In this document: piece after piece, positions 33,818 to 45,122 of the stretch
How positions within the stretch are numbered: the stretch's first letter is position 1
Layout of the letters: every line of letters begins with the position of its first letter
Source: Annona cherimola
Taxonomy: Eukaryota; Streptophyta; Magnoliopsida; Magnoliales; Annonaceae
DNA: 64,000 bases
Assembly (NCBI GenBank): GCA_030490835.1
Contig: CM059971.1
Coordinates: 51,570,012-51,634,011 of the forward strand
Reading direction: 5' to 3'
Notes under the pieces: model-generated
Told to the model about the DNA's origin: nothing
The model's input: the letters and a program-made list of their open reading frames with translations, nothing else
Database searches by the model: none
Program-made: the position numbers and the translations under genes

Positions 33818-35581
33818 TGTAACGCCCCATTCATAAAAATACTCAATAACTAATCAACGGCGCTACACAATCATAGAAAAATTCGGCAGCATCTCCCCAT
33901 AACATACAAGGGATCATATGGAATACATGACCTGATAATCATTACATTTCCATCTGTAACATTCAATCCCATTTATATACTTGCATCTTCATATAATAAG
34001 AACATTTTTATAGAAGGAAATCATTACATATTTTCCTTACACAACAAACAGATATAATAGCCATGCATATGTGCATCAACAAGGATTATAATCCAATCTG
34101 AAATACCAAATACATTAAAGTTGTCAAAACGAATCCGCCTAAGTAATTGTCTACATGTATGATTATCAAAAGAGCACAAGTCTAAAAGAACTGGAATCAA
34201 CATATTGTGCTAGGGTCTCTCATGTTTGATCTTCAACTTGTCCCATCCTTAAGTTCTCCTTCTGGCCTGCGATCTAAAACCACAATAACAATGATATGAG
34301 TCTAAATAGACCCAGTAAGTAGATAGTGGTTAGCACAAAGTGCAAATAAGCATAATGATGGATACTCATACAGTGATGAAGCTAATACACATGGGTCCAA
34401 TACCCACTCCCAAGATCGTATACATATAACCATACACACAAATTGACCAACACAACCAATCATCTACTCATGTCCATCAAGGGCCATGAACAACCCTCTC
34501 CTCATGTCAATCAGGGACCATGAACAACCCTTACAACCAACTATTTGAGATAACGCATCATACATAACAGACAATGAAACACATCGCAAACCACACATAC
34601 AACATCAACACAATTCAGATACAACACATAGATCTGTCACACAAGCATTTTATCAAACACATGATAGGCGCGAAATGAAATAACCTTCGATTCGTATTCT
34701 CTTTTGGGGCAAATCAATTCACGTCACATTTCAACAATATAAGAACTTCTAGGAAATCTTTCACATCATAAAAATCGCACATTCAAAGTAAATTTCCCAT
34801 AAACCCTAACTGTTACGAACCCATTTCCTAATACCATAGAGTCGTCAAGCTCTACATATTTCCTCTAGCCTCATGTCGTGTTCAACATAAAATTTCATCA
34901 CTAAATCGAGAAAGGGCGACATCTACTTACCTCGATCGTGATTTTCCCCAAAACAGCGACCCTAGGCTTAGCTTGCAGAGATTTGGAGCTTCCTTGATTC
35001 AAATCGATCACCTTCGAGGCAGTCAGTAGGGTTTTCTCGAAGAGATCTATTGCTAGATCGTACTGAGTAGAAGAGAAAGAAGAGAAGACGCAGAGATCGG
35101 GAAGAGAAGAAGAAGAAAAACAGTCGGGCGTGAGGTGAGAAAATGGAGTCTAACGCGCGGGCTTCGCTTCATATCGAACCCCCATCGGGTCGGGATCGGG
35201 TCCAGGACGGGTCGGAGCATGAGTCGGGTCTAATCGCATTTGGTAATTTACTCTTCCACTCCTACGACTTAAATAATTAAAATTTTCTTCAGGGGCGCTG
35301 CCCCCTGCACCCCCGCAAGGGGCGTCTCCCCCTTGACCCCCGCGACCTGACCGGGCAGGTCGAACCCCGTACCTACTCTGCGAAGGAAACAATAGTCGTA
35401 GTGCCCATCAATGGAACGCTAATCATACATGCACATATGCACTATACATCTCCTAAATGTCGTGTCCATGTATGTTATGTATCCATTAATATCGTAAAAT
35501 TCTTACTAGCATGTTCATAAGTTACCTTATAAATAGAGAAAAGTTATAATAAAAATAGAATAAAAATACCTGGTCCTCACA
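33818..35581 (-). repeat. 3' LTR of intact Tekay-type chromovirus
   Basis: It starts TGTAACGCCCCATTC and ends CCTGGTCCTCACA; 1764 bp, the same length as the right LTR, and I found no difference on reading the two side by side. Minus-strand features: a CT-rich leader (near 35110), a canonical donor GAGGTAAGTAG (rc near 34930) and a GC-rich stretch with gggcgctgccccctgcaccc hairpin potential near 35295. Small ORFs within it are incidental. Confidence 0.95.
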
Positions 35582-35592
35582 GACTACCCTCG
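35582..35592 (-). other. Polypurine tract of Tekay element
   Basis: The minus strand reads CGAGGGTAGTC directly before the LTR start TGTGAGGACC. Confidence 0.65.
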
Positions 35593-35622
35593 TTAGAAAA
35601 GTTTCGTCCTCGAAACTTGCAA

Positions 35623-38600
35623 TCATTCCCATAAATAAGGATATTTCTCCCTCATTATCTCCTCCAACTCCCAAGTAGCCTCATCTTCTGTATGGTTACT
35701 CCACTGGATTTTAAGCAGCTTGATAGTCTTGTTTCTCAATTGTTTCTCCTTACTATCTAAGACTCGAACTGGCCTCTCTACATATTGCAAATTCTTTTCT
35801 ACTCGTATTTCCTCAGGCTTGAGCACATGTGACGGGTCTGGCTCATATTTCCTTAATGATGAGACATGGAATACATCATGCACCCCGACTAAGAAAGGTG
35901 GCAAAGCAATGCGATATGCTACCTTTCCAACTCGTTCCAAGATTTCGTAGGGACCAATATATCTTGGACTTAATTTTCCTTTTGTACCAAACCGAACTAC
36001 ACCCTTCATTGGGGATACCTTTAAAAATACCTTATCTCCCACTTGGAACTCCAGCTCTCGCCTCCTAGTATCTGCATAGCTCTTTTGACGAGATTGGGCA
36101 ATGCGGATTTGTTCCCGAATTCGTGATACCTTCTCCACTGTGTCTGCTATCATTTGAGGGCCAACTATAGTACTCTCCCCCACTTCATCCCAACAAAGTG
36201 GCGATCTACATTTTCGTCCATACAATGCCTCAAAAGGAGCCATTTGAATGCTGGAATGATAAGTATTGTTGTATGCAAATTCTGCCAAAGCCAGATGGTC
36301 ACTCCAAGTGCTACCCCATTCCAAGACACAAGCTCTCAACATATCTTCTAACTGTTGGTTCACTCGTTCTGTTTGGCCATCAGACTGCGGATGGAAGGAA
36401 GTGCTAAAATCCAATTGAGTGCCCATTGCTCTATGTAAAGCCTTCCAGAACCTTGATGTGAACACTGATCCCCGATCTGAGATGATAGACATTGGCACCC
36501 CATGGAGTCTCACGATCTCCTTATGATATATCCATGCTAGCTTTTCAGCTGTAAAAGTGGTTTTAACAGCAATAAAATGTGCCACCTTAGTCAATCTATC
36601 CACAATAACCCAAATACTATCATATCCTGCCACTGTGCGTGGTAGTCCAACAATGAAGTCCATCGCTATACCTTCCCACTTCCACTTTGGAATTTCAATG
36701 GGTTGCAATGCTCCTCCAGGTCTCTGGTGTTCGGCCTTGACTTGCTGGCATGTTAAACACTTGGCCACATACTTAGCCACATCACCCTTCATTCCATCCC
36801 ACCAATAGTGCATCTTTAAATCCTGATACATCTTTGTACTCCCAGGGTGAATCATGTAAGGTGAGTAATGTGCCTCTTCGAGTATCTTTTGTAAAATTTG
36901 AGCTCTCCTGGGAATGGCCATACGACCCCTGAATCTCATAATACCATCGGCCCCAATTATAAAATCTTGCAATTCTCCTTTCAATGCTCTCTCTCTCACC
37001 TTTTGAAAGGATTCATCTTGGCTTTCTTCTTGTGCTTGTCTAATTTCATCTCTAAGAGTAGGTTGAATCTTTAATTGGCTAATTTGTGCTGCTACCCCAT
37101 CAACACACACATGCAAGTCCATTCTTCTTATTTCTTCAAATAATTTTTCTTGACCAGTAAGTAAACTAGCCATGCTACTCCCAGATTTCCTACTCAGTGC
37201 ATCTGCAACAACATTTGCTTTACCTGGATGATAATGAATACTCAGGTCATAATCTTTTATTAACTCTAGCCACCTTCGTTGCCGCATATTTAACTCCTTT
37301 TGAGTAAAGATGTACTTCAAACTTTTGTGATCAGTATATACTTCACATCGTCCGCCATATAAGTAGTGCCTCCATATTTTCAATGCAAAAATCACTGCAG
37401 CTAACTCCAAGTCATGAGTTGGATAATTCACCTCATGTGGTCTCAATTGTCTTGATGCATAGGCTATCACCCTACCATGTTGCATAAGGACACATCCCAA
37501 TCCCTTCTTTGATGCATCACTATATATCACAAATCCACCATTTCCTGAAGGTACAGTTAACACAGGTGCTTCTACTAACCGTCTCTTCAACTCTTGAAAT
37601 GCTTCTTCACACTTGTCTGTCCATTCGAACTTTACCCCTTTGTGTGTGAGCTTCGTCATCGGAGTGGCAATGGTAGAGAACCCTTCCACAAATCGCCTAT
37701 AGTACCCTGCTAAACCCAAAAAGCTTCTCACCTCAGTAACACTGGATGGCCTAGGCCAGTTTACCACGGCCTCTATCTTATGCGGGTCCACAGATATTCC
37801 ATCTTTAGAAACAACATGACCCAAAAAGCCCACACTGTTCATCCAAAAATCACACTTCTTAAGCTTTCCATAAAGCTTTTCTTCCCTTAGCCTTTGTAAA
37901 ATCAATCTCAAGTGTCCTTCATGCTCTTCACTGCTCTTGGAATACACCAAAATGTCATCGATAAACACAACCACAATTTGATCCAAATATGGCCGAAATA
38001 CCCTATTCATTAAGTCCATGAATGCTGCAGGGGCATTTGTTAAACCAAAAGGCATGACTAGGAACTCATAATGTCCATACCGAGTCCTAAATGCTGTTTT
38101 CTGTATATCTGACTCTTTAACTCTCATTTGATGATACCCAGATTGTAAGTCAATCTTTGAAAACTTACTTGCTCCTTGCAGCTGGTCTAACAAATCATCA
38201 ATACGAGGCAATGGATACTTATTCTTAATAGTCACTTTATTGAGTTCGCGATAGTCAATGCATAACCTCAAACTCCCATCTTTCTTTTTCACAAACAAAA
38301 CTGGGGCTCCCCATGGTGACACACTGGGCCGAATAAATCCTTTATCTAATAGATCCTGCAACTGAGTCTTCAATTCAGCCATCTCTACTGGTGCCATGCG
38401 ATAAGGAGCTCTTGAAATTGGCTCCACTCCAGGCTGCAAATCTATTCCAAATTCCACTTCCCGTTCGGGTGGCAAACTAGGCAAATCTGCAGGAAACACA
38501 TCAGGGAACTCACGTACCACAGGGATCTCATCCAACTGTTTGTCCACTAGGTTGATATCTACTACTGAGGCAAGATAAGCAAGACAACCTTTTCGAACCA

Positions 38601-40548
38601 AACTCATTGCTCCTAAGGCTGACACCAATTTGGGTAACCCACCTGTTGGTAATCCTCTGAATATGAATTCCACATCATTATGTACCTTAAGGATAACTTG
38701 CTTTGATCGACAACCTACATTAGCATCATACTTAGCTAACCAATCCATGCCCAAGATAATATCCAATCCCTCCATCTCCAATACTATCAAATCTGCTAGG
38801 AACTGTCTACCCTCAATCATCACAGGAACACATCTACACATCTCAGTTGCTATACTAACTGCTCTCAAGGGGGTAGACACCCTCATTAGCTCATGCATGG
38901 GATGTTTAATCAACTTGGCTTTCTTCACAAAAGCTATTGACACAAACGATCGTGATGCACCAGGATCAAACAATACAAAGGCCATGCATCCACTAACAAG
39001 AAGGTTACCTGTAACCACATTCTCTGCGGATTGTGCCTCTTGTGCATTTGCAGCTTGAACCACTGCCATCACTTGTGGTCTTCTATCGACCTGAGGGCGA
39101 ACCTGCTGAGGATAGGGTCCTCTCCCAACCTGCATCCCACCAGGAGGAATATTATGAACTGGTAATTGTTGTTGTATCCGAGCTGCCCCTACTGCTCCTC
39201 CACCTAAGAGTATAGGGCAATCCCTCCTAATGTGCCCTTGTTGACGACAGTAGAAGCAAACAATATGTCGTCCTGTCCTCTGTCTTTGAACCTGTGGCTG
39301 TTGTGGTTGTTGCTCCCTAACATGGGCTTGTGCTTGTCCCCTGGTTTGCTCTTCCCCTTGACCTACCAATTGCGGGCATGATGTTTTTTTATGACCCAAT
39401 TGACCACATTGGAAACAGGCTGACTTAAATGTAAAAGTTTCACCCTCAATAGTCCTCTGCTTCTTGTGTCCTTGTACTTCTCCTCTTGGCCCTTTTCTCT
39501 TTTCCTTAATCCTCTCTTGCTCTTCTTCTTCCCGTTCTATCATGCGGGCTCGATCAAGCATTTCTCCATAATCACGTAACATGAAGGGTGCTAAGCCCCT
39601 TCGAATAGAGAATTTCAGTCCCTCTTGAAATTTACGTGCCCTTTCTTGTGGATTGGTCCTTATCCACGGAACAAATCTAGAAAGCGACCGAAATTTAGCA
39701 TCATACTCTTCCACGGTCATTTTCCCCTGTACTAAGTGCATGAATTCTGATGCTCGACGTGTTTTCTCACTATCAGGCACATAGTGGGCAAGAAATCTTT
39801 CCAGAAATTCGGGCCATCGTAGTCTTCCACCCCCATCTGGTAACACAGCCTTCTCAGCATCCCACCACTGTTCTGCATCCCCCTCCATCACATAAAGAGC
39901 ATACTTGACCTTTTGTTCTTCTGTGCATTCCATATAGTTGAAAATCTTTTCCATCTTCGCCACCCATCGATCCACAACTAAATAATCTCTTTCTCCTTGA
40001 AATATAGGAGGCTTCATCTCCTGGAATGCTTTGATGTCTAACTTCTCTTCTTGAGGCCTTCTTCCTTCTTGCTCTTGTCTTCTTGCTCCCATCCTTGGAC
40101 CTGCACGGTTTGTGTCACCTGAAGTCCTTTGTTGTTCTCTTTGAGTGTCCAGGCTTGCCGTCATTCTCTCCATCTGAGCTTGCATAAATTCTTGAAAATT
40201 CTGCATCATACCTCTCATCATTCCCATCATAGCCTCCACACCTGTTTGTGCCCCAGTATTTACCTCTGGTCCTATAGGAATCTCACCACTACTGATTCCT
40301 ACTCCTCCTTGACTGTGTATCCCATGATAACCCCCGCTAGGATTTTCCCAGTATGCATCATCATCTGCGTTCTCCTCGTCTTCTTGAAGTGGGGACCTCT
40401 CCTGTGCAACTTGCTCCTGTTGTTGGCCTTCAATAGCAAGTGGCATTTCATGAGGTGGGACTATCGTTTCACTTGGTCCACCCTCTTCCATAATGCCCTT
40501 TCCCTTGTTAAGTCTTGTCTTTGGTGCCATCTTCTGTACAACATCCAT
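35623..40548 (-). CDS. Gag-Pol polyprotein of a young Tekay-type Ty3/gypsy chromovirus
   Basis: One uninterrupted 1641-codon frame. Domains: Retrotrans_gag about 180-340; two zinc knuckles, C378/C381/H386/C391 and C431/C434/H439/C444; aspartic protease about 515-610; RT about 745-930 with VFIDDIL (D864, D865); RNase H with D1011, E1048, D1073; integrase HHCC (H1227, H1234, C1264, C1267) and DDE core (D1297, D1358, E1394); C-terminal chromodomain about 1588-1636. Chromodomain and [16 protein letters not shown] block suggest the Tekay (Del) clade, which tends to insert in heterochromatin. Oddity: the protease triad is D528-P529-G530 (codon at 38962-38964) instead of DSG/DTG, which should impair cleavage. 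Start: Met1 is possible, but Met7 (40528-40530), just after an AG acceptor-like site, fits the family's usual MAPK-type start better. Identical-looking LTRs imply very recent insertion. Confidence 0.97.
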   Translation of the reverse strand: MDVVQKMAPKTRLNKGKGIMEEGGPSETIVPPHEMPLAIEGQQQEQVAQERSPLQEDEENADDDAYWENPSGGYHGIHSQGGVGISSGEIPIGPEVNTGAQTGVEAMMGMMRGMMQNFQEFMQAQMERMTASLDTQREQQRTSGDTNRAGPRMGARRQEQEGRRPQEEKLDIKAFQEMKPPIFQGERDYLVVDRWVAKMEKIFNYMECTEEQKVKYALYVMEGDAEQWWDAEKAVLPDGGGRLRWPEFLERFLAHYVPDSEKTRRASEFMHLVQGKMTVEEYDAKFRSLSRFVPWIRTNPQERARKFQEGLKFSIRRGLAPFMLRDYGEMLDRARMIEREEEEQERIKEKRKGPRGEVQGHKKQRTIEGETFTFKSACFQCGQLGHKKTSCPQLVGQGEEQTRGQAQAHVREQQPQQPQVQRQRTGRHIVCFYCRQQGHIRRDCPILLGGGAVGAARIQQQLPVHNIPPGGMQVGRGPYPQQVRPQVDRRPQVMAVVQAANAQEAQSAENVVTGNLLVSGCMAFVLFDPGASRSFVSIAFVKKAKLIKHPMHELMRVSTPLRAVSIATEMCRCVPVMIEGRQFLADLIVLEMEGLDIILGMDWLAKYDANVGCRSKQVILKVHNDVEFIFRGLPTGGLPKLVSALGAMSLVRKGCLAYLASVVDINLVDKQLDEIPVVREFPDVFPADLPSLPPEREVEFGIDLQPGVEPISRAPYRMAPVEMAELKTQLQDLLDKGFIRPSVSPWGAPVLFVKKKDGSLRLCIDYRELNKVTIKNKYPLPRIDDLLDQLQGASKFSKIDLQSGYHQMRVKESDIQKTAFRTRYGHYEFLVMPFGLTNAPAAFMDLMNRVFRPYLDQIVVVFIDDILVYSKSSEEHEGHLRLILQRLREEKLYGKLKKCDFWMNSVGFLGHVVSKDGISVDPHKIEAVVNWPRPSSVTEVRSFLGLAGYYRRFVEGFSTIATPMTKLTHKGVKFEWTDKCEEAFQELKRRLVEAPVLTVPSGNGGFVIYSDASKKGLGCVLMQHGRVIAYASRQLRPHEVNYPTHDLELAAVIFALKIWRHYLYGGRCEVYTDHKSLKYIFTQKELNMRQRRWLELIKDYDLSIHYHPGKANVVADALSRKSGSSMASLLTGQEKLFEEIRRMDLHVCVDGVAAQISQLKIQPTLRDEIRQAQEESQDESFQKVRERALKGELQDFIIGADGIMRFRGRMAIPRRAQILQKILEEAHYSPYMIHPGSTKMYQDLKMHYWWDGMKGDVAKYVAKCLTCQQVKAEHQRPGGALQPIEIPKWKWEGIAMDFIVGLPRTVAGYDSIWVIVDRLTKVAHFIAVKTTFTAEKLAWIYHKEIVRLHGVPMSIISDRGSVFTSRFWKALHRAMGTQLDFSTSFHPQSDGQTERVNQQLEDMLRACVLEWGSTWSDHLALAEFAYNNTYHSSIQMAPFEALYGRKCRSPLCWDEVGESTIVGPQMIADTVEKVSRIREQIRIAQSRQKSYADTRRRELEFQVGDKVFLKVSPMKGVVRFGTKGKLSPRYIGPYEILERVGKVAYRIALPPFLVGVHDVFHVSSLRKYEPDPSHVLKPEEIRVEKNLQYVERPVRVLDSKEKQLRNKTIKLLKIQWSNHTEDEATWELEEIMREKYPYLWE

Positions 40549-41865
40549 AAATAATTAAGATTAAGCAACATAAATTTGACCAATGTACACAGACTAATTT
40601 AACATAGAGATATTCCAAGTCCCATATCAAGAACCTAGACTGCATCCCTGATAATATACTATGTACTTAACATGTATTCTCACCACTCACCTAATCGGTC
40701 TCTTTCACTAACTTAATAATTTAAAACATTCTTATGCTCTGATACCACTTTCTGTAACGCCCCATTCATAAAAATACTCAATAACTAATCAACGGCGCTA
40801 CACAATCATAGAAAAATTCGGCAGCATCTCCCCATAACATACAAGGGATCATATGGAATACATGACCTGATAATCATTACATTTCCATCTGTAACATTCA
40901 ATCCCATTTATATACTTGCATCTTCATATAATAAGAACATTTTTATAGAAGGAAATCATTACATATTTTCCTTACACAACAAACAGATATAATAGCCATG
41001 CATATGTGCATCAACAAGGATTATAATCCAATCTGAAATACCAAATACATTAAAGTTGTCAAAACGAATCCGCCTAAGTAATTGTCTACATGTATGATTA
41101 TCAAAAGAGCACAAGTCTAAAAGAACTGGAATCAACATATTGTGCTAGGGTCTCTCATGTTTGATCTTCAACTTGTCCCATCCTTAAGTTCTCCTTCTGG
41201 CCTGCGATCTAAAACCACAATAACAATGATATGAGTCTAAATAGACCCAGTAAGTAGATAGTGGTTAGCACAAAGTGCAAATAAGCATAATGATGGATAC
41301 TCATACAGTGATGAAGCTAATACACATGGGTCCAATACCCACTCCCAAGATCGTATACATATAACCATACACACAAATTGACCAACACAACCAATCATCT
41401 ACTCATGTCCATCAAGGGCCATGAACAACCCTCTCCTCATGTCAATCAGGGACCATGAACAACCCTTACAACCAACTATTTGAGATAACGCATCATACAT
41501 AACAGACAATGAAACACATCGCAAACCACACATACAACATCAACACAATTCAGATACAACACATAGATCTGTCACACAAGCATTTTATCAAACACATGAT
41601 AGGCGCGAAATGAAATAACCTTCGATTCGTATTCTCTTTTGGGGCAAATCAATTCACGTCACATTTCAACAATATAAGAACTTCTAGGAAATCTTTCACA
41701 TCATAAAAATCGCACATTCAAAGTAAATTTCCCATAAACCCTAACTGTTACGAACCCATTTCCTAATACCATAGAGTCGTCAAGCTCTACATATTTCCTC
41801 TAGCCTCATGTCGTGTTCAACATAAAATTTCATCACTAAATCGAGAAAGGGCGACATCTACTTAC
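40534..41865 (-). other. Candidate leader intron of Tekay element
   Basis: On the minus strand a donor TCGAG|GTAAGTAG lies at 41865 inside the 5' LTR, and an acceptor TGTTGTACAG|AAG ends at 40534, four bases before the ATG at 40530. Removal of these ~1.33 kb would delete the rest of the LTR and the PBS and place gag near the cap. Inferred from consensus sites only. Confidence 0.4.
40736..40747 (-). other. Primer-binding site of Tekay element
   Basis: The plus strand gctctgatacca is the inverse of TGGTATCAGAGC, five bases from the LTR at 40753. Matches plant initiator tRNA-Met. Confidence 0.92.
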
Positions 41866-42516
41866 CTCGATCGTGATTTTCCCCAAAACAGCGACCCTAG
41901 GCTTAGCTTGCAGAGATTTGGAGCTTCCTTGATTCAAATCGATCACCTTCGAGGCAGTCAGTAGGGTTTTCTCGAAGAGATCTATTGCTAGATCGTACTG
42001 AGTAGAAGAGAAAGAAGAGAAGACGCAGAGATCGGGAAGAGAAGAAGAAGAAAAACAGTCGGGCGTGAGGTGAGAAAATGGAGTCTAACGCGCGGGCTTC
42101 GCTTCATATCGAACCCCCATCGGGTCGGGATCGGGTCCAGGACGGGTCGGAGCATGAGTCGGGTCTAATCGCATTTGGTAATTTACTCTTCCACTCCTAC
42201 GACTTAAATAATTAAAATTTTCTTCAGGGGCGCTGCCCCCTGCACCCCCGCAAGGGGCGTCTCCCCCTTGACCCCCGCGACCTGACCGGGCAGGTCGAAC
42301 CCCGTACCTACTCTGCGAAGGAAACAATAGTCGTAGTGCCCATCAATGGAACGCTAATCATACATGCACATATGCACTATACATCTCCTAAATGTCGTGT
42401 CCATGTATGTTATGTATCCATTAATATCGTAAAATTCTTACTAGCATGTTCATAAGTTACCTTATAAATAGAGAAAAGTTATAATAAAAATAGAATAAAA
42501 ATACCTGGTCCTCACA
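40753..42516 (-). repeat. 5' LTR of intact Tekay-type chromovirus
   Basis: 1764 bp, TGTAACGCC...CCTCACA, apparently identical to 33818-35581. Followed by TTTTT duplication. A CT-rich, TATA-poor promoter-like region (minus strand, about 42000-42070) precedes the donor at 41865. Confidence 0.95.
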
Positions 42517-43896
42517 TTTTTTTAGAAGTTTTCAAATCATCAAAGCAAAAATTCTTCATACTTGTGATCATTCAAAGGATGGGATTCGAAGTTAATAAAG
42601 GCATGCAGCTTAAATTTTGGAGAACCGTCACTTTAATTCTCAAGAGATACATTTTGCAACAAAAGCAGCCAGGTGCATGGTGGCTGTAGACACCAAATTG
42701 GGAGCTGCAGCCCCCTGAAAAGAAATTTATTGTGGCCATTAAGTCAGTGCCGCTAGAGTTGCGGCCATCGGCTGAGCAGCAAAAGAAAACACCATAAAAT
42801 AACATAACTCTAGCCAACCCCCACCCCATTTCCTCCCTTCTTTCTTCTCTTTTCTCTCCCCTCACAAACTCTAACTCTCATGTCCTTCTTTTCCCTTTCC
42901 TTTCTTCTTCTTTCTTTTCTCTCTTCTTCTTCTTCCCCTTGTCTTCTTTTCCTTCTCGCCCCACCTACTAATGGTCACGACCACCATTTTTGGTGCCCCA
43001 ACGACTTGCTCTAGCTACCCCCTTCTCCACTTCTGTTTTTTTTCTTGTTCCCTTTCCCTTCTCCATTTCTCTTTTCTTCTTTCTTTCTTGCTCTCCTCCC
43101 TTCCTCTTCTCCTTTATTTGTTTCCTTCACTCCTTATCTTCCCTTCTTCCTCTCCTTTCTTTTATTTTTCTTCTTTCTCCTCCTCCCTTGTTTTTCTTTC
43201 CCTCCCCACTCCCTATTGGCCGCAGCCACCATTTTTAGGAGCCACAGTGCATGGCCTCAGTTACGTGCACTTAGTTGTTCTCCATTAAGCTGTTTTTTGT
43301 CTTCATTTGCTACTTGTAAGAGGCAAGTTGTAGCAAGGAACTCCTATATTCTCAAGCAAGGATTTTGGCTATCATCGGGTAACATCTACTTCATTATTCT
43401 CTTTAATTTCTTGATGATTTAAATTGGTGAATGAAGATTTGTTGATTTTGCTTGGCTATCCATGATGCATAAGCTTGAGAATATGGTTTGGATTATTGGC
43501 ATGTTACTTAATGTTCAACGGCTATGTTGATATTGCTTAGATTATATTTACACTATTGCCTTAGTGGGATTAAAGGTTTAAAGTGTTAAAAGAAACTTTG
43601 GTCTTTGTTGTGACTCAACTTTGGGTTGAGTTTTGAGTGAAATTAGGATTGAACATGCTTATGCTATGACTCAACTGTGCTTGAGTTGGATTTGAGACAT
43701 TTGTATTTTTAGCATGCTTAGGGTGTAGAACATTCGCATTTTATTTGAACCCTCCAAGTTGGATTTGAATCCCAATGGTTTCACCTTGTTGGCTTTGAGT
43801 TATTCGATTGTATTGCCTAACTCATTTCACTCCATATATATGGCATCATCATCAACTTCAAAGCGTAAGAAATCCACGGCCCCAGATGGTTATGAT
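42517..43896 (+). other. Remainder of family C internal region with pyrimidine tract and truncated ORF start
   Basis: It continues the sequence interrupted by the Tekay insertion. About 42830-43200 is almost pure C/T (ctttcttctt-type) on the plus strand. Two similar phrases, gtcacgaccaccatttttggtgcc (near 42974) and gccgcagccaccatttttaggagcc (near 43218), mark a diverged internal duplication. A start ATG with a basic leader (MASSSTSKRKKS) lies at 43840-43908 and is cut by the next relic. Long ORFs across the C/T tract are composition artefacts. Confidence 0.5.
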
Positions 43897-43908
43897 TGTG
43901 AGGACTAG
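43840..43908 (+). pseudogene. Truncated ORF beginning MASSSTSKRKKS
   Basis: A 22-codon open stretch with a Ser-rich then Lys/Arg-rich start, ending at a TAG created where a TGTGAGGAC-type LTR fragment begins (43897). Basic-start ORFs like this open accessory ORFs in several plant LTR elements (compare MAPKKAISKPSKK at 63721). Product unknown. Confidence 0.35.
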
Positions 43909-44275
43909 GTAATTTTTATTTATTTTATTTTTTATTAATATAACTCTTCCCTGACCATAAGGTATTTTATGAATATACTGCTAGAGATTAATGATGCTAG
44001 TGTGGTGTATAATTTATAAAGATGTGACATCTAAGGGACTTTTAGTGTATGCATGTGTGTATTAGGATCTTAGCATGTTGGGTTGTATGAGACATCATTC
44101 TTGAGCATGTTAGACATGAGTACAAGTTTTAACTGTTGGCATGTTTCTATAGTTGCACTACCTGATACGATATGATTTATTGGGTATTGATTTAGAAGTG
44201 TATGATTGACTCGTCATTTTGAGGCACTAAGACTATCTTGAACCTTACAAAGTAGGTATTTTAGAGTAGGTATGC
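43897..44275 (+). repeat. Fragment of a Tekay-family LTR, plus orientation
   Basis: TGTGAGGACTAGGTAATTTT through gtgtatgcatgtgtgtatta follows the first ~380 bases (U3 start) of the Tekay LTR read on the minus strand (42516 downward): same order of motifs, many substitutions and small indels. It is an older, diverged member, truncated where family C LTR sequence begins. Confidence 0.6.
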
Positions 44276-44547
44276 GTCCATTTAGGAATGCCTTTACTTG
44301 TTTTCATTTTTGTTGTAGAAAAAAGGGGGCAATTCCCATACAAATTTAAGGCAAAAAGAGGATGAAATGAGAAAAAATCACCTGAAGCTGTCAATGAACA
44401 AGCCTGGCTCTAGCATGCCCGTAGCCGCAACCACCAACCCACAGCCTTAAAAACTTTATTATCAATGCTATCCAGGAGCATCGTGGTTGCGGTCATGAAG
44501 CTAATGTGTGCGAATGTTCACACGTGTGAGTTCCAAATTAAGGGGGT

Positions 44548-44555
44548 TATAAATA
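44548..44555 (+). promoter_or_regulatory. TATA box of family C 3' LTR
   Basis: GGTTATAAATACTTTCC, equivalent to 31156-31163. Confidence 0.55.
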
Positions 44556-45117
44556 CTTTCCTTAGGGTTTCTTAAGCGTAAGTTCCAGAGCTTGTGGCTA
44601 CTGTGGGAGAAGGAGAAAAACTTAAACTTCAAGGCAAGAGGGTGAATCAAGTGGAGATTCAAGTCATTCACTGCACTACATAGAGTTTCATCTCCTTTTT
44701 TCACATTTGTTATTCTCCTTACTTGGGATGTTTGTAAACTTGATGTTGAAGAGATTTAATATAATATTTTTGGGTTAAATCTTCATGTGGTAGGAGATAG
44801 GGAGGATTTGACTTCATAAACTATGTTATTTTAGTTTATTTGTATTTGAATGAGAATATAAGTTGCTTGTAACTTGTGTTACATGGGATTACCCTTATAT
44901 ATCACACTTAATACATTTACAAGTTTTGCAATCTTGTAGATTGATTGAATATTCATATTCATACTTGAAAAAGTGGGAATTGAATGAGATTTATATATAA
45001 GGCATAGGTTTCCATCTACTTGTGATGGTTGGATGTTAATATGTATAAAAATATACCTATTAACCCTTGGGAACATAGCAAATAACTAAAATAGGGTTAG
45101 GTTTGTATACGTTGAAA

Positions 45118-45122
45118 GACAT
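45118..45122. repeat. Target-site duplication GACAT, left
   Basis: An exact copy lies at 53409-53413, bounding the element between. Confidence 0.9.

Larger units (their letters stand above)
44276..45122 (+). repeat. Family C LTR (3' copy), left part
   Basis: Matches 30889-31770 block by block: aagcctggctctagcatgccc, ggttataaatac, gagcttgtggct, ggttaggtttgtatac. Interrupted at 45122 by the 45123-53408 element (GACAT duplication) and resumed at 53409. Confidence 0.75.

Noticed and set aside
35150..35392. 80-codon Gly/Arg-rich minus ORF (also 42085-42327) as an LTR-encoded protein
   Set aside because: It is identical in both LTRs because the LTRs are identical; it lies in a GC-rich U3 region with no support for translation.
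42971..43422. Plus-strand ORFs of 82-125 codons rich in Ser, Phe and Leu
   Set aside because: They translate a long C/T tract in three frames at once, a composition effect.
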